Shown: positions 53,020 to 63,184, counted from the first letter of the stretch. The stretch is DNA of 64,000 nucleotides from an uncultured Lachnotalea sp. (GCA_947066815.1 CAMSZT010000001.1:124001-188000); one strand, 5' to 3'. Translations and numbers: made by a program. The notes: generated by a model from the letters alone, not told the origin.

Positions 53020-53639
53020 TATGCGTACACCTCCTCAATCGCCTTGGCGGCAGACTTTGTGGTAACAACGGTGTTGTATTTCAGGATATCATATACGTTG
53101 ATGGTGGAAGTGAGAGCCGTCTTCACGCCGGGCAGGTTGCCTGCGGACATGATGACCTTCTCGTCCTTCTCGTCCATGACGATCAGGGCCTTCTCCACCT
53201 TCAGGTTGTCAAGGACCTTCTTCATGGCCTTGGTTTTGATCTCGTCAAGCTTTAATTCGTCGAGAACGATGAACTTGTTCTCCTCGACTCTGGAGGTCAG
53301 CGCGGACTTGAGGGCCAGCCTTCTCTCCTTCTTATTTAACTTGATGGTGTAATCTCTGGGCTTCACGGCAAATACCATGCCGCCGCCGGTCCACTGGGGA
53401 GCTCTCGTGGAACCCTGTCTCGCATGGCCGGTCCCCTTCTGTCTCCAGGGCTTCCTTCCGCCGCCGCTCACTTCGGAACGGGTCTTTGCGCTCTGTGTCC
53501 CCTGGCGCTTGTTTGCAAGCTGGCTGACCACCGCCAGGTGTACCAGGTGCTCGTTGACCTTCACACCGTACACGGCGTCGTTAAGCTCCAACGTTCCGAC
53601 TTCGTTGCCTTCCATATTATAAACAGATACGTTTGCCAT
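53019..53639 (-). CDS. rplD: 50S ribosomal protein L4
   Basis: The 206-residue protein (MANVSVYNMEGNEVGTLELN) has the long tunnel loop (RSEVSGGGRKPWRQKGTGHA, RAPQWTGGGMVFAVKPRDYT). L4 lines the exit tunnel, and in E. coli it represses its own S10 operon through the leader. A structured leader exists here upstream of rpsJ. Confidence 0.98.
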   Translation of the reverse strand: MANVSVYNMEGNEVGTLELNDAVYGVKVNEHLVHLAVVSQLANKRQGTQSAKTRSEVSGGGRKPWRQKGTGHARQGSTRAPQWTGGGMVFAVKPRDYTIKLNKKERRLALKSALTSRVEENKFIVLDELKLDEIKTKAMKKVLDNLKVEKALIVMDEKDEKVIMSAGNLPGVKTALTSTINVYDILKYNTVVTTKSAAKAIEEVYA

Positions 53640-53669
53640 TTTAAGTGTTCCTCCTTTCCTCGTAAAACA

Positions 53670-54302
53670 TTAAACTGCTTTTACAGTTTCCTTGATGGTG
53701 ACCAGGCATTTCTTCGGTCCGGGCACCGCACCCTTGACAAGCAGGATGTTCTTCTCCGCATCAACTCTCACCACTTCGAGATTCTGGATGGTGATCCGCT
53801 TGTTGCCCATCTGACCGGGCATCTTCTTTCCCTTGAACACCTTGCTGGGATCGGAAGCCGCGCCATTGGAGCCTGCATGACGATGGAATTTGGAACCGTG
53901 GGCCATGGGGCCTCTGTGCTGTCCGTGACGCTTGATGGCGCCCTGGAAGCCCTTGCCCTTGGAGATCGCAGTGGCATCCACCTTGTCGCCGGCCGCAAAA
54001 ATGTCGGCCTTGATCTCGTCCGCCACCTTGTAGTCTTCCGCATTCTCAAACCGGAATTCTCTGATATATCTCTTATAGGATACGCCCGCCTTGTCGAACT
54101 GTCCCTTGCGGGGCTTGTTCACCAGCTTCTCCCGAATGTCGGCAAAGCCTACCTGCACTGCCGCATAGCCGTCGTTCTCAACCGTCTTCACCTGGGTCAC
54201 GACGCAGGGGCCGGCCTGTAACACCGTCACGGGGATGAGGGCTCCGTCCTCGGTAAACACCTGGGTCATCCCGACCTTTGTTGCTAAAATCGCTTTCTTC
54301 AT
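53670..54302 (-). CDS. rplC: 50S ribosomal protein L3
   Basis: The 210-residue protein ([20 protein letters not shown]) has the central extension near the peptidyl-transferase centre ([20 protein letters not shown]). Glutamine of the GQ(M)GN-type loop is in [20 protein letters not shown]. It follows rpsJ after a 90-nt spacer. Confidence 0.98.
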   Translation of the reverse strand: MKKAILATKVGMTQVFTEDGALIPVTVLQAGPCVVTQVKTVENDGYAAVQVGFADIREKLVNKPRKGQFDKAGVSYKRYIREFRFENAEDYKVADEIKADIFAAGDKVDATAISKGKGFQGAIKRHGQHRGPMAHGSKFHRHAGSNGAASDPSKVFKGKKMPGQMGNKRITIQNLEVVRVDAEKNILLVKGAVPGPKKCLVTIKETVKAV

Positions 54303-54392
54303 TTTCTACCTCCTGTTATTCTACAGCGGATTACCGCATGGGCAATCATCCTAGAACAGGCCGAAACCAATTCTGGATCTCTTTATGATTCA

Positions 54393-54710
54393 TCACTTCG
54401 TCTTCATCTTGATGTCGATGTAAACACCGGCAGGCATCTCCAGTCTGGAAAGGGCATCCACGGTCTTCTGTGTGGGGGCCGTGATGTCGATGAGCCTCTT
54501 GTGGGTCCTCTGCTCGAACTGCTCTCTGGAATCCTTGTACTTGTGGACGGCACGAAGGATCGTGATAACCTCTTTCTTCGTGGGCAGCGGCACAGGCCCG
54601 CTCACCTGAGATCCGGTTTTCTTTACAGTTTCGATGATCTTTCCAGCAGACTGATCGACCAGCTGATGGTCATACGCCTTCAAAGTGATCCGCATTACTT
54701 GACTTGCCAT
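54393..54710 (-). CDS. rpsJ: 30S ribosomal protein S10
   Basis: The 105-residue protein ([60 protein letters not shown]) is standard. S10 is in the 30S head and acts with NusB in antitermination. I start at 54710, with AAAAGGAGGCG in front; the frame extends upstream but crosses the leader. It is the first gene of the supercluster. Confidence 0.98.
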   Translation of the reverse strand: MASQVMRITLKAYDHQLVDQSAGKIIETVKKTGSQVSGPVPLPTKKEVITILRAVHKYKDSREQFEQRTHKRLIDITAPTQKTVDALSRLEMPAGVYIDIKMKTK

Positions 54711-54940
54711 AAAAAAAGTCGCCTCCTTTTCGCACTTTTCAATGTAAGTACGACAAGCGGTGACTGTACACTCTCCCGTGTGTATCCTAACGACCCACAC
54801 GTCATTTCTACTTCTTATCGGTAGATGGTTCCTCTGTACAGTGACTTGTCGCCAGTTTCCTAACTTGACATTCGCTCCACGGAAAACCTGCCACATAGGG
54901 GCAGCAACCTCTCGCTTCCTCGCTATCATGTCACAGCACG
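54711..54940 (-). promoter_or_regulatory. S10-operon leader with long-range stem
   Basis: The transcript from the promoter at 54945-54973 has a leader of about 230 nt. A long stem pairs gacaag-actgtaca (54752-54757, 54763-54770) with tgtacagt-cttgtc (54835-54842, 54845-54850). It encloses cgtgtg (54777-54782) / cacacg (54796-54801). No U-tract follows the stem. Control by L4, as in E. coli, is possible but unproven. Confidence 0.6.
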
Positions 54941-54944
54941 GATT

Positions 54945-54973
54945 ATTATACATGAAGCGCCCACAAATTGCAA
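54945..54973 (-). promoter_or_regulatory. Promoter of the ribosomal supercluster
   Basis: TTGCAA (54968-54973) and perfect TATAAT (54945-54950) are 17 nt apart on the minus strand. It is the only good promoter that I find upstream of rpsJ. Confidence 0.8.
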
Positions 54974-54995
54974 GAGGTTTTTTATTATTTTTCGG

Positions 54996-56640
54996 TCAAT
55001 CGTTTGGTGCCGCGGAAACTGCGACCACATAATTCTGAGACGCGATGTCCACCGCACTTTGCACCGTTCCGCCTTCTATAACCGCTTTCCCGCTCCCCTG
55101 GATGCTCAGCGTACTGGTCTTAGGGCCGCGCTTCTCCAGGGTTCCGCTCTTCAGCGTAAGGGTACCTCTCACGGCCACCAGGTTTTCATTTCCCGTGATG
55201 TCCGGCCGGTCGGTGATCCCGCCCTGCCCGCCTTCCGAATTATCCTGGATCGTCAAAGCTCCTCCGGGCTCAACCGCAAGCGCATCGACCCGTTTTACAG
55301 CCATGGTAACCGTATGGCCGGTAAGATCCAGGGTCAAAGCCTTCTCAACGGAAATGGCATCTGCATTCTCCACGTCCGCCAGGAGAGTGATCGTGCCACC
55401 ATCCTCCGCATTTCGGAATGCTTCCCGCAGGGTTTCGTACCTGGTCTCACCGATCTGGGCCACATAATGCCTTGCAGGCTCGACCACGCAGTTCTTTGTC
55501 GCCTCGTCTTTCAGATAAGCGACGTATCCCGGCTTCTGCGCATAGAGATCGACTTCCGGCTACTCCATACCCACATAGGTGCCGCCGGTGAGGACCGCCT
55601 GGAAATGAGTTCCCTTTCCTTCTTCTTTCACTACAAACGCATCTGACGTAAAAGTTCCCGCCAAAATCTGATTATCATAGCTATCCGTAACCGTGTCCGC
55701 ATGGAACACTGTTTTTCCCGCCTCGGCCTTTACCTTTTCTCCTGTGATCTTCAGCGCATATTTTTCTTTCAGACGTATCGCATTTCCTACCGTACTTACC
55801 GTCTCTACGCCCCCGCCCTCAATAGTGACACTGCCCTGCCCGTAAACGTCGATCGTTGCCGGGGCATCACTGCGTATGGTTCCGCCTTTGACTGTCACTT
55901 TACCGTTGTTCTCTACATTGACTGCCTTCATGGCGCGGGTATCCAATACGCCGTTGTTCAGGACGAATTCTCCCTCAACTTTGATCACCTGCGCATTTCT
56001 GTTTGACCAGGGTGCGGTGATCGTTCCCTTATGTCCGTCGGAAGCATCGTCCACGGCCAGCTTTCCATCCTCGCCGATCGTAAACGCCATCAACACTCCG
56101 GACTTGGGCGATTCGACCGTCTTTCCGTTCAGATCCAGCGTCACCGCTTTTCCTGCTATGGCAATGGCAGTGTCGATACCGGTGTCCTCCAGGACCTTGA
56201 CGGTCTCGCCGTCCCTCGCCGCCGCAAAAGCCGCCTCCAGCGTCTGGTACTGCTTTCCGGTAACCTCGGCCACGCTGGGCTTGACCTTGTCAATGACGTA
56301 AGTTCCTTTCTCATCCGGCAGTTCCACAGCCTCATATCCATCTATCACATACGGATCAAGTTCTGCTTTGTCCACGCCGCCTTTAAAAGTTCCGCCGGCA
56401 ATCGTCGGTGCAAATCTTCCTTCGTCTTTCACAAGCTTCTGCGCCTTCATTTCACCGGAACTGATCTGAACCTTGACAACCGCATTGTTCGATGAGGAAA
56501 AGACGGCCTTCCCGGCGCTGATCTTCGCATCGGAGATACGGACTTCTCCCGGATTGTTGATTCCGGAATAGTAAAATGCCATCTGCGAAGAAACAATCTC
56601 TCCGCCGTATATCCGGGAGCACGTCTGAACCGTTCGGTTA
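54996..56640 (-). pseudogene. Surface beta-helix repeat protein, interrupted by TAG and truncated
   Basis: Two open stretches in the same frame are joined by a single TAG at 55560-55562. The distal reading continues naturally after it (PEVDLYAQKPGYVAYLKDEA). Repeats of about 180 residues each contain YQTLEAAFAAARDGETVKVL or YETLREAFRNAEDGGTITLL, then VTLDLNGKT, then GGTIRS-like beta-helix rungs typical of clostridial secreted proteins. No signal peptide or good start lies at the 5' end, where the frame runs into the Rpn remnant. The C-terminus (SAAPND) lacks an anchor. It is dead, or needs TAG read-through. Confidence 0.7.
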
Positions 56641-56641
56641 C

Positions 56642-57008
56642 TGATTCCCCTGTATGAATATCGAACTATATGGCGGCGCCCGAACCCTCTATCTTTATAC
56701 CAGGGGCACCGTAGGGGATCCGCCAGAGGCTCTCCGGCAACTGCTGCGCTATATGGAGCAAAGCACCGACGAAAACGCAGTCAATGACAGCCTGAAAACA
56801 AATCCACCATATGGTGGAGACCGTGAAACGGGACGGGGAGGTGGCATTAAGCTATATGAAATCCCGGGATCGAGAGGAACGGATCCGCAAAGAAGAACGG
56901 CAAAAGGTTGAGCAGGAAAAACAACTGATCCTGTCGGAGAACCAGCGGCTTCGGGAGGAGATTGCCCGCTACAAAAAGGAATTGGCCGAGCTTTCCGGCC
57001 GCTCTTGA
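56642..57008 (+). pseudogene. Rpn-family recombination-promoting nuclease remnant
   Basis: The C-terminal third of a Rpn/PD-(D/E)XK-type protein is split by a frameshift. One frame gives YGGARTLYLYTRGTVGDPPE and LLRYMEQSTDENAVNDSLK. From about 56800 another frame continues IHHMVETVKRDGEVALSYMK and the coiled tail LSENQRLREEIARYKKELAE. Removing one base in aaaacaaatcc rejoins them. The catalytic N-terminal part is missing. The stop codon overlaps the -35 box of the rib promoter. Confidence 0.7.
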
Positions 57009-57033
57009 CAAACCGTCAATTTTCTGTATAATT
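57006..57033 (+). promoter_or_regulatory. Promoter of the rib operon
   Basis: Perfect TTGACA (57006-57011) and perfect TATAAT (57028-57033) are 16 nt apart, about 20 nt before the riboswitch. Confidence 0.8.
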
Positions 57034-57052
57034 GGAAACTAAGTGAATAAGT

Positions 57053-57180
57053 CTTCAGGGCAGGGTGCGATTCCCTACCGGTGGTATAGCCCACGAGCCC
57101 TTTGCCGGCGATGGCGGCAGGGCAGGATTCGGTGAAATTCCGAGGCCGACAGTGACAGTCTGGATGGAAGAAGATGACGA
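57053..57180 (+). ncRNA. FMN riboswitch (RFN element)
   Basis: The canonical RFN segments are in order: TCTTCAGGGCAGGGTG, ATTCCCTACCGGTGGT, AGCCCACGAGCC, GATTCGGTGAAATTCCGA GGCCGACAGT and TCTGGATGGAAGAAGATGA. It senses FMN and controls the riboflavin operon downstream. A strong terminator follows 25 nt later, so control is at transcription. Confidence 0.97.
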
Positions 57181-57205
57181 TACGGCACAGGTTTGATCTG
57201 CGCAG

Positions 57206-57244
57206 AAAACTGCCCTGGAATGTTTTTCATTCCAGGGCAGTTTT
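57206..57244 (+). terminator. Riboswitch-controlled terminator of the rib operon
   Basis: A perfect 17-bp stem (57206-57222 / 57228-57244) ends in tttt. FMN binding should favour it and reduce riboflavin synthesis. The antiterminator partner is probably the P1-region sequence rich in agggcagg. Confidence 0.9.
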
Positions 57245-57314
57245 GTACAGGTCCACACCGGCCGCCTGCCCTGAACGATCTGTTCCGGGCATTTTTCTTT
57301 TGGGAGGAATCGAC

Positions 57315-58421
57315 ATGAACGACAGCGATTATATGCAGCTTGCCCTTCGGCTTGCCGGCCGGGGCGCAGGATGGGTCTCGCCCAATCCCATGGTGGGGGC
57401 CGTCCTCGTGAAGGATGGGAAGATCATCGGGCAGGGATGGCATGAGGCATACGGCGGCCCCCATGCCGAACGGAACGCCCTAGCTTCCTGCGGAGAGGAC
57501 CCTGCGGGGGCCACCATGTACGTGACGCTGGAGCCCTGCTGCCACCAGGGGAAGCAGCCGCCCTGCACGGATGCGATCCTGGAGGCCGGTATCCGGCGGG
57601 TGGTGACCGGCTCCGTGGATCCCAATCCCCTCGTGGCGGGGAAGGGGATCCGGATCCTGAGAGAGCACGGCATGGAGGTGACGGAGCATGTCCTGGAGGA
57701 GGAATGCAGCCGGCTGAACGAGGTGTTCTTCCATTACATTCAGACAAAACGCCCCTTCGTGGTCATGAAATACGCCATGACCCTGGACGGGAAGATCGCC
57801 GCTTTTACCGGGGAATCCAAATGGATCACGGGGGAGGCCGCCAGGGAGCACGTCCACCGGCAGAGACACCGGTATACGGCCATCATGGCGGGAGTCGGGA
57901 CCGTACTGGCCGACGACCCGCTCCTCACCTGCCGCATGCCCGGCGGAAAAAATCCCGTCCGCATCATCTGCGACACCGGGCTCCGCACGCCCCTCACCTC
58001 GCAGGCGGTCTCCACGGCAGGACAGGTGCCGACCATCCTTGCGACCTGCTCTGGGGACCGTGAACGATGGGCCGCCTACGAAAAAGCCGGCTGCCGCATC
58101 CTGTTCGTGGACAAAAAAGGCGGCCATATCGACCTTGAGGCCCTTATGGAGGCCCTTGGCCGGGACGGGATCGACAGCATTCTCCTGGAGGGCGGCGGCA
58201 CCCTCAACTGGTCGGCCCTGGAAAGCGGCATCGTCCGGAAGGTGCAGGCTTACCTGGCCCCCAAGCTGTTCGGCGGGCGGGATGCCAGGACGCCGGTGGA
58301 GGGCGACGGCGTCCCCTCTCCCTCCAATGCGTTCTTTCTGAAAAACAGCACCGTCATAAGACTGGGAGAAGATTTTCTGATTGAAAGCGAGGTGTGTCCC
58401 CATGTTCACCGGGATCATTGA
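57315..58421 (+). CDS. ribD: Bifunctional diaminohydroxyphosphoribosylaminopyrimidine deaminase / 5-amino-6-(5-phosphoribosylamino)uracil reductase
   Basis: The 368-residue enzyme carries out steps two and three of riboflavin synthesis. The deaminase domain (1-145) has the zinc site GGPHAERNAL and EPCCHQGKQPPC; the reductase domain follows (MKYAMTLDGKIAAFTGESKW, then ILLEGGGTLNWSAL). I start at 57315 (MNDSDYMQLALRL) with GGGAGGAA in front. It overlaps ribE by 20 nt. Confidence 0.97.
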   Translation: MNDSDYMQLALRLAGRGAGWVSPNPMVGAVLVKDGKIIGQGWHEAYGGPHAERNALASCGEDPAGATMYVTLEPCCHQGKQPPCTDAILEAGIRRVVTGSVDPNPLVAGKGIRILREHGMEVTEHVLEEECSRLNEVFFHYIQTKRPFVVMKYAMTLDGKIAAFTGESKWITGEAAREHVHRQRHRYTAIMAGVGTVLADDPLLTCRMPGGKNPVRIICDTGLRTPLTSQAVSTAGQVPTILATCSGDRERWAAYEKAGCRILFVDKKGGHIDLEALMEALGRDGIDSILLEGGGTLNWSALESGIVRKVQAYLAPKLFGGRDARTPVEGDGVPSPSNAFFLKNSTVIRLGEDFLIESEVCPHVHRDH

Positions 58422-59082
58422 AGAGACAGGAACCATAGGGCGGATCCGGCGGGGCGTCCATTCCGCCCTGCTCACCGTCTGTGCCGAGAAGGTATTGACG
58501 GGCACAAAGGTCGGCCACAGCATTGCCGTGAACGGTGTCTGCCTGACGGTCACGGACCTCTCCCCCGGATGCTTCTCGGCAGATGTCATGCACGAGACCC
58601 TGAACCGTTCCTCCCTGGCGGGCCTTTCCTGCGGCAGCCGTGTAAACCTGGAGCGGGCCATGGCCGCAGACGGCCGCTTCGGCGGACACATCGTCGCCGG
58701 GCACGTGGACGGAGTCGGGAGGATCGCACGCATCCGCCGGGACGATACGGCCGTCTGGTACACGGTAGAGGCAGCTCCGGAGGTTCTCCGCTATGTTGTG
58801 GAAAAAGGCTCCATCACCGTGGACGGCATCAGCCTGACCGTGGCGGCCGTCACCCGGAAGGATTTTTCCGTCTCCGCCATTCCCCACACGGTCAGCCACA
58901 CAATCTTAAACGAGCGGACGGAGGGCAGCCTGGTCAACCTGGAGACAGACATCATCGGCAAATACGTGGAAAAGCTTCTCTTTTCCCATTCTCCAAGCCC
59001 GGCAGGCGGCGGGGGGGCCAATGACGGGGGACCGGGAAACAGCGGCATCACCAGAGAATTTTTGTCCCGATACGGGTTTTAA
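58402..59082 (+). CDS. ribE: Riboflavin synthase, alpha chain
   Basis: The 226-residue protein has the two lumazine-binding barrels: [12 protein letters not shown] at the start, [12 protein letters not shown], then the second barrel ([20 protein letters not shown]). It joins two lumazines to make riboflavin. The ATG at 58402 lies inside the last codons of ribD. The C-terminal tail has an extra Gly/Ser-rich stretch ([20 protein letters not shown]) that is likely disordered. Confidence 0.96.
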   Translation: MFTGIIEETGTIGRIRRGVHSALLTVCAEKVLTGTKVGHSIAVNGVCLTVTDLSPGCFSADVMHETLNRSSLAGLSCGSRVNLERAMAADGRFGGHIVAGHVDGVGRIARIRRDDTAVWYTVEAAPEVLRYVVEKGSITVDGISLTVAAVTRKDFSVSAIPHTVSHTILNERTEGSLVNLETDIIGKYVEKLLFSHSPSPAGGGGANDGGPGNSGITREFLSRYGF

Positions 59083-59093
59083 GGAGGACGATC

Positions 59094-60317
59094 ATGATAC
59101 AGTTTCACACCATTGAAGAGGCCTTGGAGGATCTCAGGAAGGGGCGGGTCATCCTGGTCACCGATGACGAGAACCGGGAAAACGAAGGGGATTTCATCTG
59201 TGCGGCCCAGTTTGCCACCACGGCCAACATCAATTTCATGGCAACCCATGGGAAAGGGCTGATCTGCATGCCCATGTCGGCGGAATACGTGCAGAGACTC
59301 AAAATCCCCCAGATGGTGACGCAGAACACCGACAACCACGAGACGGCTTTTACGGTCTCCATCGACCACGTGGCCACTTCCACCGGCATTTCCGCCGCCG
59401 AACGTTCCGTCACGGCCCTGGCCTGCGTGGCGGAAGACGCAAAGCCGGAGGATTTCCGCCGGCCGGGCCACATGTTCCCGCTCCTGGCCAGAAAAAACGG
59501 CGTGCTGGAGCGGAACGGCCACACGGAAGCCACGGTAGATCTGTGCCGTCTGGCCGGGCTGAAAGAGTGCGGGCTCTGCTGCGAGATCATGGGGGAGGAC
59601 GGGACCATGATGCGCACGCCGGAGCTTTGGAAGCTGGCAAAGCGCTTCGACTTAAAGTTTGTCACCATAAAGGCCCTGCAGAACTACCGGAAATGCCACG
59701 AAAAGCTGGTGGACCGGGTGACCGCCGTCCACCTGCCGACGAAATACGGAGATTTCAAGGCTTACGGCTTTGTCAACCGCCTGAACGGAGAACACCACGT
59801 GGCCCTGGTAAAGGGGAAGATCGGCGACGGAAAGGACGTGCTCTGCCGGGTCCACTCGGAATGTCTGACCGGGGACACCTTCGGCTCCCTCCGCTGTGAC
59901 TGCGGCGAGCAGCTTGCCGCCTCCCTGTCCCGGATCGAGGCGGAGGGCCGCGGTGTCCTGCTCTACATGCGCCAGGAAGGGCGTGGCATCGGTCTGATCA
60001 ACAAGCTCCGGGCCTACGAGCTGCAGGAGCAAGGCATGGACACCCTGGAGGCCAACCTGGCGCTGGGCTTCGCCGGGGACGAGCGGGAATACTACATCGG
60101 CGCCCAGATTTTGAAAGAGCTGGGTGTAAACAGCATGCGGCTTCTGACCAACAATCCCGACAAGATCTACCAGCTCTCGGAATTCGGCCTGGAGATCACC
60201 GCCAGGCTCCCCATCCAGATGAACGCCACTCCCCACGACCTGTTTTATCTCAGGACCAAACAGGAACGCATGGGACACCTGCTTCACTATGAAAACGCCG
60301 ACGAAAGTCAACCATAA
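59094..60317 (+). CDS. ribBA: Bifunctional DHBP synthase / GTP cyclohydrolase II
   Basis: The 407-residue fusion makes both riboflavin precursors. The DHBP synthase part (1-200) has [18 protein letters not shown] and RRPGHMFPL; the GTP cyclohydrolase II part (205-407) has the zinc cysteines in [20 protein letters not shown] and the GTP-site [21 protein letters not shown] lies before the ATG. Fusion is common in Firmicutes. Confidence 0.97.
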   Translation: MIQFHTIEEALEDLRKGRVILVTDDENRENEGDFICAAQFATTANINFMATHGKGLICMPMSAEYVQRLKIPQMVTQNTDNHETAFTVSIDHVATSTGISAAERSVTALACVAEDAKPEDFRRPGHMFPLLARKNGVLERNGHTEATVDLCRLAGLKECGLCCEIMGEDGTMMRTPELWKLAKRFDLKFVTIKALQNYRKCHEKLVDRVTAVHLPTKYGDFKAYGFVNRLNGEHHVALVKGKIGDGKDVLCRVHSECLTGDTFGSLRCDCGEQLAASLSRIEAEGRGVLLYMRQEGRGIGLINKLRAYELQEQGMDTLEANLALGFAGDEREYYIGAQILKELGVNSMRLLTNNPDKIYQLSEFGLEITARLPIQMNATPHDLFYLRTKQERMGHLLHYENADESQP

Positions 60318-60347
60318 ACGATAATCACATTCAGGAGGGATCACACG

Positions 60348-60815
60348 ATGAAAACATTAGAGGGAAAGCTTGTCGCAAAAGATTTAAAGATCGGCATCGT
60401 CGCCGCAAGATTCAATGAGTTTATCACGTCGAAGCTTCTCGGAGGGGCCATGGACGGCCTCCTCCGCCACGAGGTGCAGGAGGAGGACATCCACGTCGCC
60501 TGGGTGCCTGGCGCCTTCGAGATCCCGCTGATCGCATCCAAGATGGCGAAAAGCGGGACCTATGACGCCGTCATCTGCCTGGGTGCCGTGATCCGGGGCT
60601 CCACCAGCCACTACGACTATGTCTGCAACGAGGTGTCGAAGGGAATCGCCGCCGTCTCCCTGGAAACCGGCGTTCCCGTCATGTTCGGCGTCCTCACCAC
60701 GGAAAACATCGAGCAGGCCATCGAGCGGGCCGGCACCAAGGCCGGAAACAAGGGCTACGACTGCGCTCTGGGCGCCATCGAAATGGTGAACCTGATCCGC
60801 CAGATCGAACCGTGA
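60348..60815 (+). CDS. ribH: 6,7-dimethyl-8-ribityllumazine synthase
   Basis: The 155-residue protein ([60 protein letters not shown]) is a standard lumazine synthase that forms 60-mer capsids in many bacteria. It is the last gene of the rib operon, which ends 49 nt before the convergent kinase gene. AGGAGGG precedes the ATG. Confidence 0.97.
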   Translation: MKTLEGKLVAKDLKIGIVAARFNEFITSKLLGGAMDGLLRHEVQEEDIHVAWVPGAFEIPLIASKMAKSGTYDAVICLGAVIRGSTSHYDYVCNEVSKGIAAVSLETGVPVMFGVLTTENIEQAIERAGTKAGNKGYDCALGAIEMVNLIRQIEP

Positions 60816-60864
60816 CAGATCAGGCCGAAGAAACCGGAGCCTGGTCTCCCTGTCTGCAAGATTT

Positions 60865-62358
60865 TTAAAAATACTGCAGGCCGCAGAGCTGCCGGAACTC
60901 CTGGTAATGCAGATCCCAGGCTCCCGCCTCCTTCGGCTCAAACCGTTCCAAAGCCACGCTCCTTTGCATGACCGCACGGGCCTCCTCATCGCCGGAGAGC
61001 TCCCCCGCCCCCACCGCCTGCATCAGCAGATTCCCGGCGGCGGCCGCCTCCCCCGGCCCTGCGGTGACCGGAAGATTCAGGGCGGATGCCAGCATCTCAT
61101 TTAAGAAGGCAACCTTGCTGGTCCCGCCCACCACGTACAGGGTATCCACCCTTCTCCCCGTGGTGCGCTGCAGGGCCTCCAGCCCATAGCGGCATTTAAA
61201 GGCAATGCTCTCATAGATAATCCTGGCCATCTGGCCCACGTCATTCTGCCCCACCCTTCTCTGGCCGGTCTGTTCCAACCAGGAGACCACCGCCTCCGTC
61301 ATATCCTCCGGATTGTAAAAGGCCGGATCATCCGTGTCGATAAACCCATAAAAGGGCTCTGCCTGCGCCGCCATGGCCGCGATCGAGTCGTAGCTGCAGG
61401 CAATCCCCCTCCTCTCCCATGCCTGGCGGCACTCCTGGATGATCCACATGGCACAGACATTCCGTTTTAACAGCGTCTTCCCGAAGGCAAGCGCCGTATT
61501 GGACAGGTTGTATTGATAGGAAAGGGAAAGGTCCGCAGGTTCCGAAAGTTCCATGCTGACCAGATACCAGCTTCCGGTGGAGATAAAGGCCCAGTTCTCC
61601 CCCGGCCTTGCCGGCACGGCCACCCCCGCCGCCGAGGTGTCGTGAACCGGCGGCGCAATCACCTCGAACCGGTTCAGGCCAAGCCGGCCGGCAAGGCTTT
61701 CCGAAATCTGCCCCAGACAACGGCCCGACCAGACGACGGGCGGCTTAAGGCTCCCCGGCAATCCAAAAAGATCAAACACCTCCTGCTCCCACTTCTGCTT
61801 TCTCATACTGAAAAGCTGGGAATAAGAGGCCGCAGAAATCTCAGAGCATACCTTTCCTGAGAAAAAAAACATCAGAAGATCGCCCAGGTGCAGAATTTTA
61901 TTTCCGTGCTCCAGAAGCCTTGGATGTTCTCTCTTCACCGCCAGAAGCTGGCAGAGGGTGGAGTCCTGAATCCGCCTCTGCGTCGTCAGCTTGTAAAGAT
62001 CCCGATAGCTGATCACCTGTTCCACCTCTTCCTGCATTCCCTCCGTCCGCTTGTCCCGGTAAAAGACCGGAAGGCCGAGAAGTTCCCCCTGGGGATTCAC
62101 GATGCCGAAATCACTGGCCCAGGAATCCACGCCAAAGCCAGAAAGCACTATCCCCTCCCGGCCCAGCTGCTCCAGGATTTGGAAGATCTTATCATAGATC
62201 TCATAGACGTTGATCGACAGATGCCCTCGAAAAAATACACGGAGCGTCGCAAATCGTCCCGCCTCCCGCATCGTGAGCTTTCCCTCCTTCGTGAGGGTTC
62301 CCAGAAAGACTTTTCCTCCACTGCTCCCCAGATCTGCCGCCAGATAGTTATTTGTCAT
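60865..62358 (-). CDS. Rhamnulokinase-like FGGY carbohydrate kinase
   Basis: The 497-residue protein has the FGGY fold: N-terminal phosphate loop AADLGSSGGKVFLGTL, ISTGSWYLVSMELSEPADLS in the middle and VVGGTSKVAFLNEMLASALN near the C-terminus. Layout and the GVDSWASDFGIV and TGSW motifs match RhaB (rhamnulokinase). The neighbours are an SDR dehydrogenase and an ABC sugar-binding protein, but no rhaA or rhaD is in view, so the sugar is uncertain. I start at 62358 (MTNNYLAAD), with GGAGGGGAAC in front. Confidence 0.85.
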   Translation of the reverse strand: MTNNYLAADLGSSGGKVFLGTLTKEGKLTMREAGRFATLRVFFRGHLSINVYEIYDKIFQILEQLGREGIVLSGFGVDSWASDFGIVNPQGELLGLPVFYRDKRTEGMQEEVEQVISYRDLYKLTTQRRIQDSTLCQLLAVKREHPRLLEHGNKILHLGDLLMFFFSGKVCSEISAASYSQLFSMRKQKWEQEVFDLFGLPGSLKPPVVWSGRCLGQISESLAGRLGLNRFEVIAPPVHDTSAAGVAVPARPGENWAFISTGSWYLVSMELSEPADLSLSYQYNLSNTALAFGKTLLKRNVCAMWIIQECRQAWERRGIACSYDSIAAMAAQAEPFYGFIDTDDPAFYNPEDMTEAVVSWLEQTGQRRVGQNDVGQMARIIYESIAFKCRYGLEALQRTTGRRVDTLYVVGGTSKVAFLNEMLASALNLPVTAGPGEAAAAGNLLMQAVGAGELSGDEEARAVMQRSVALERFEPKEAGAWDLHYQEFRQLCGLQYF

Positions 62359-62386
62359 GTTCCCCTCCTGTATGCCCATAAATTTC

Positions 62387-63154
62387 TCAATTGATGGTAA
62401 AGCCTCCGTCTACCACCAAATTCGCCCCGTTGATCATCGCCGCCGCATCGCTGGCAAGATACACAAAGGCCATGGCGATCTCGTCCATCTCCGCAAACCT
62501 CCCCGCCGGGATCTGGGCCAAATGGGCAGCCCCCCGCTCGCCGACCCAGTAATCCTTTGCCATCGGTGTCATAACCACCGTGGGCGCCACAGAATTTACT
62601 GTGATCCCATATTTTCCCCACTCCAGAGCCAGATCTCTCGTCACTGCCATGAGTCCTGCCTTGCTGGCGGAATAGGCCACATGGCCGTGAAGAGCCACCA
62701 CACCCGCCTGGGATGACATATTGATGATCCGTCCGCCCCTCCCCTGCCGAAGCATGATCCGACCGGCGACCTGGGAGACAAAAAACACCGCATTCAAATT
62801 GACATTGATCACACGGAGAAATTCTTCTTTGGTGATCTTTTCCGCAGGAGTCCCGGAACCAAGGCCGGCGATGTTGCACACAATGTCGATGCCCCCTGCC
62901 GTTCTCAAAACCTCTTGGAACGAAGCTTCCACCTGATCATAATCCGTCAGATCAGCCGTAAGGCCAAGAGTCCCGTTCCCAATCTCCTCTGCAGCCTCCC
63001 CGACTCTCGGATCCCGGTCCAGAATCACAACCCTGGCCCCCTTCCTCACCATCATGCCCGCCGTCGCACGGCCGATTCCGCTGGCCCCGCCTGTAATGAC
63101 TGCCGTCTTTCCCTCCAGACTCAGATTTTCATCAAATCCCTGATATTGATTCAT
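62387..63154 (-). CDS. SDR-family sugar alcohol dehydrogenase (GolD-like)
   Basis: The 255-residue NAD(P)-dependent enzyme has the dinucleotide loop VITGGASGIGRATAG, the Asp that selects NAD (VVILDRDPR), the catalytic SQAGVV and YSASK, and ends VVDGGFTIN. It resembles D-threitol or polyol dehydrogenases that oxidise a sugar alcohol to a keto sugar. Its product would suit the kinase downstream, 28 nt away. Confidence 0.85.
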   Translation of the reverse strand: MNQYQGFDENLSLEGKTAVITGGASGIGRATAGMMVRKGARVVILDRDPRVGEAAEEIGNGTLGLTADLTDYDQVEASFQEVLRTAGGIDIVCNIAGLGSGTPAEKITKEEFLRVINVNLNAVFFVSQVAGRIMLRQGRGGRIINMSSQAGVVALHGHVAYSASKAGLMAVTRDLALEWGKYGITVNSVAPTVVMTPMAKDYWVGERGAAHLAQIPAGRFAEMDEIAMAFVYLASDAAAMINGANLVVDGGFTIN

Positions 63155-63184
63155 GTGCTGTACTCCTTTCTGTCTGATACAGAA

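Noticed and set aside
57174..57314. Earlier start of ribD in the riboswitch terminator
   Set aside because: The frame is open upstream, but it lies in the FMN riboswitch and its terminator. The ATG at 57315 has a ribosome binding site and the family N-terminus.
60816..60864. Terminator between ribH and the rhamnulokinase-like gene
   Set aside because: gatcaggc/gcctggtc can pair, but the T-run is about 20 nt away from the stem and the loop is long. Evidence is too weak for a call.
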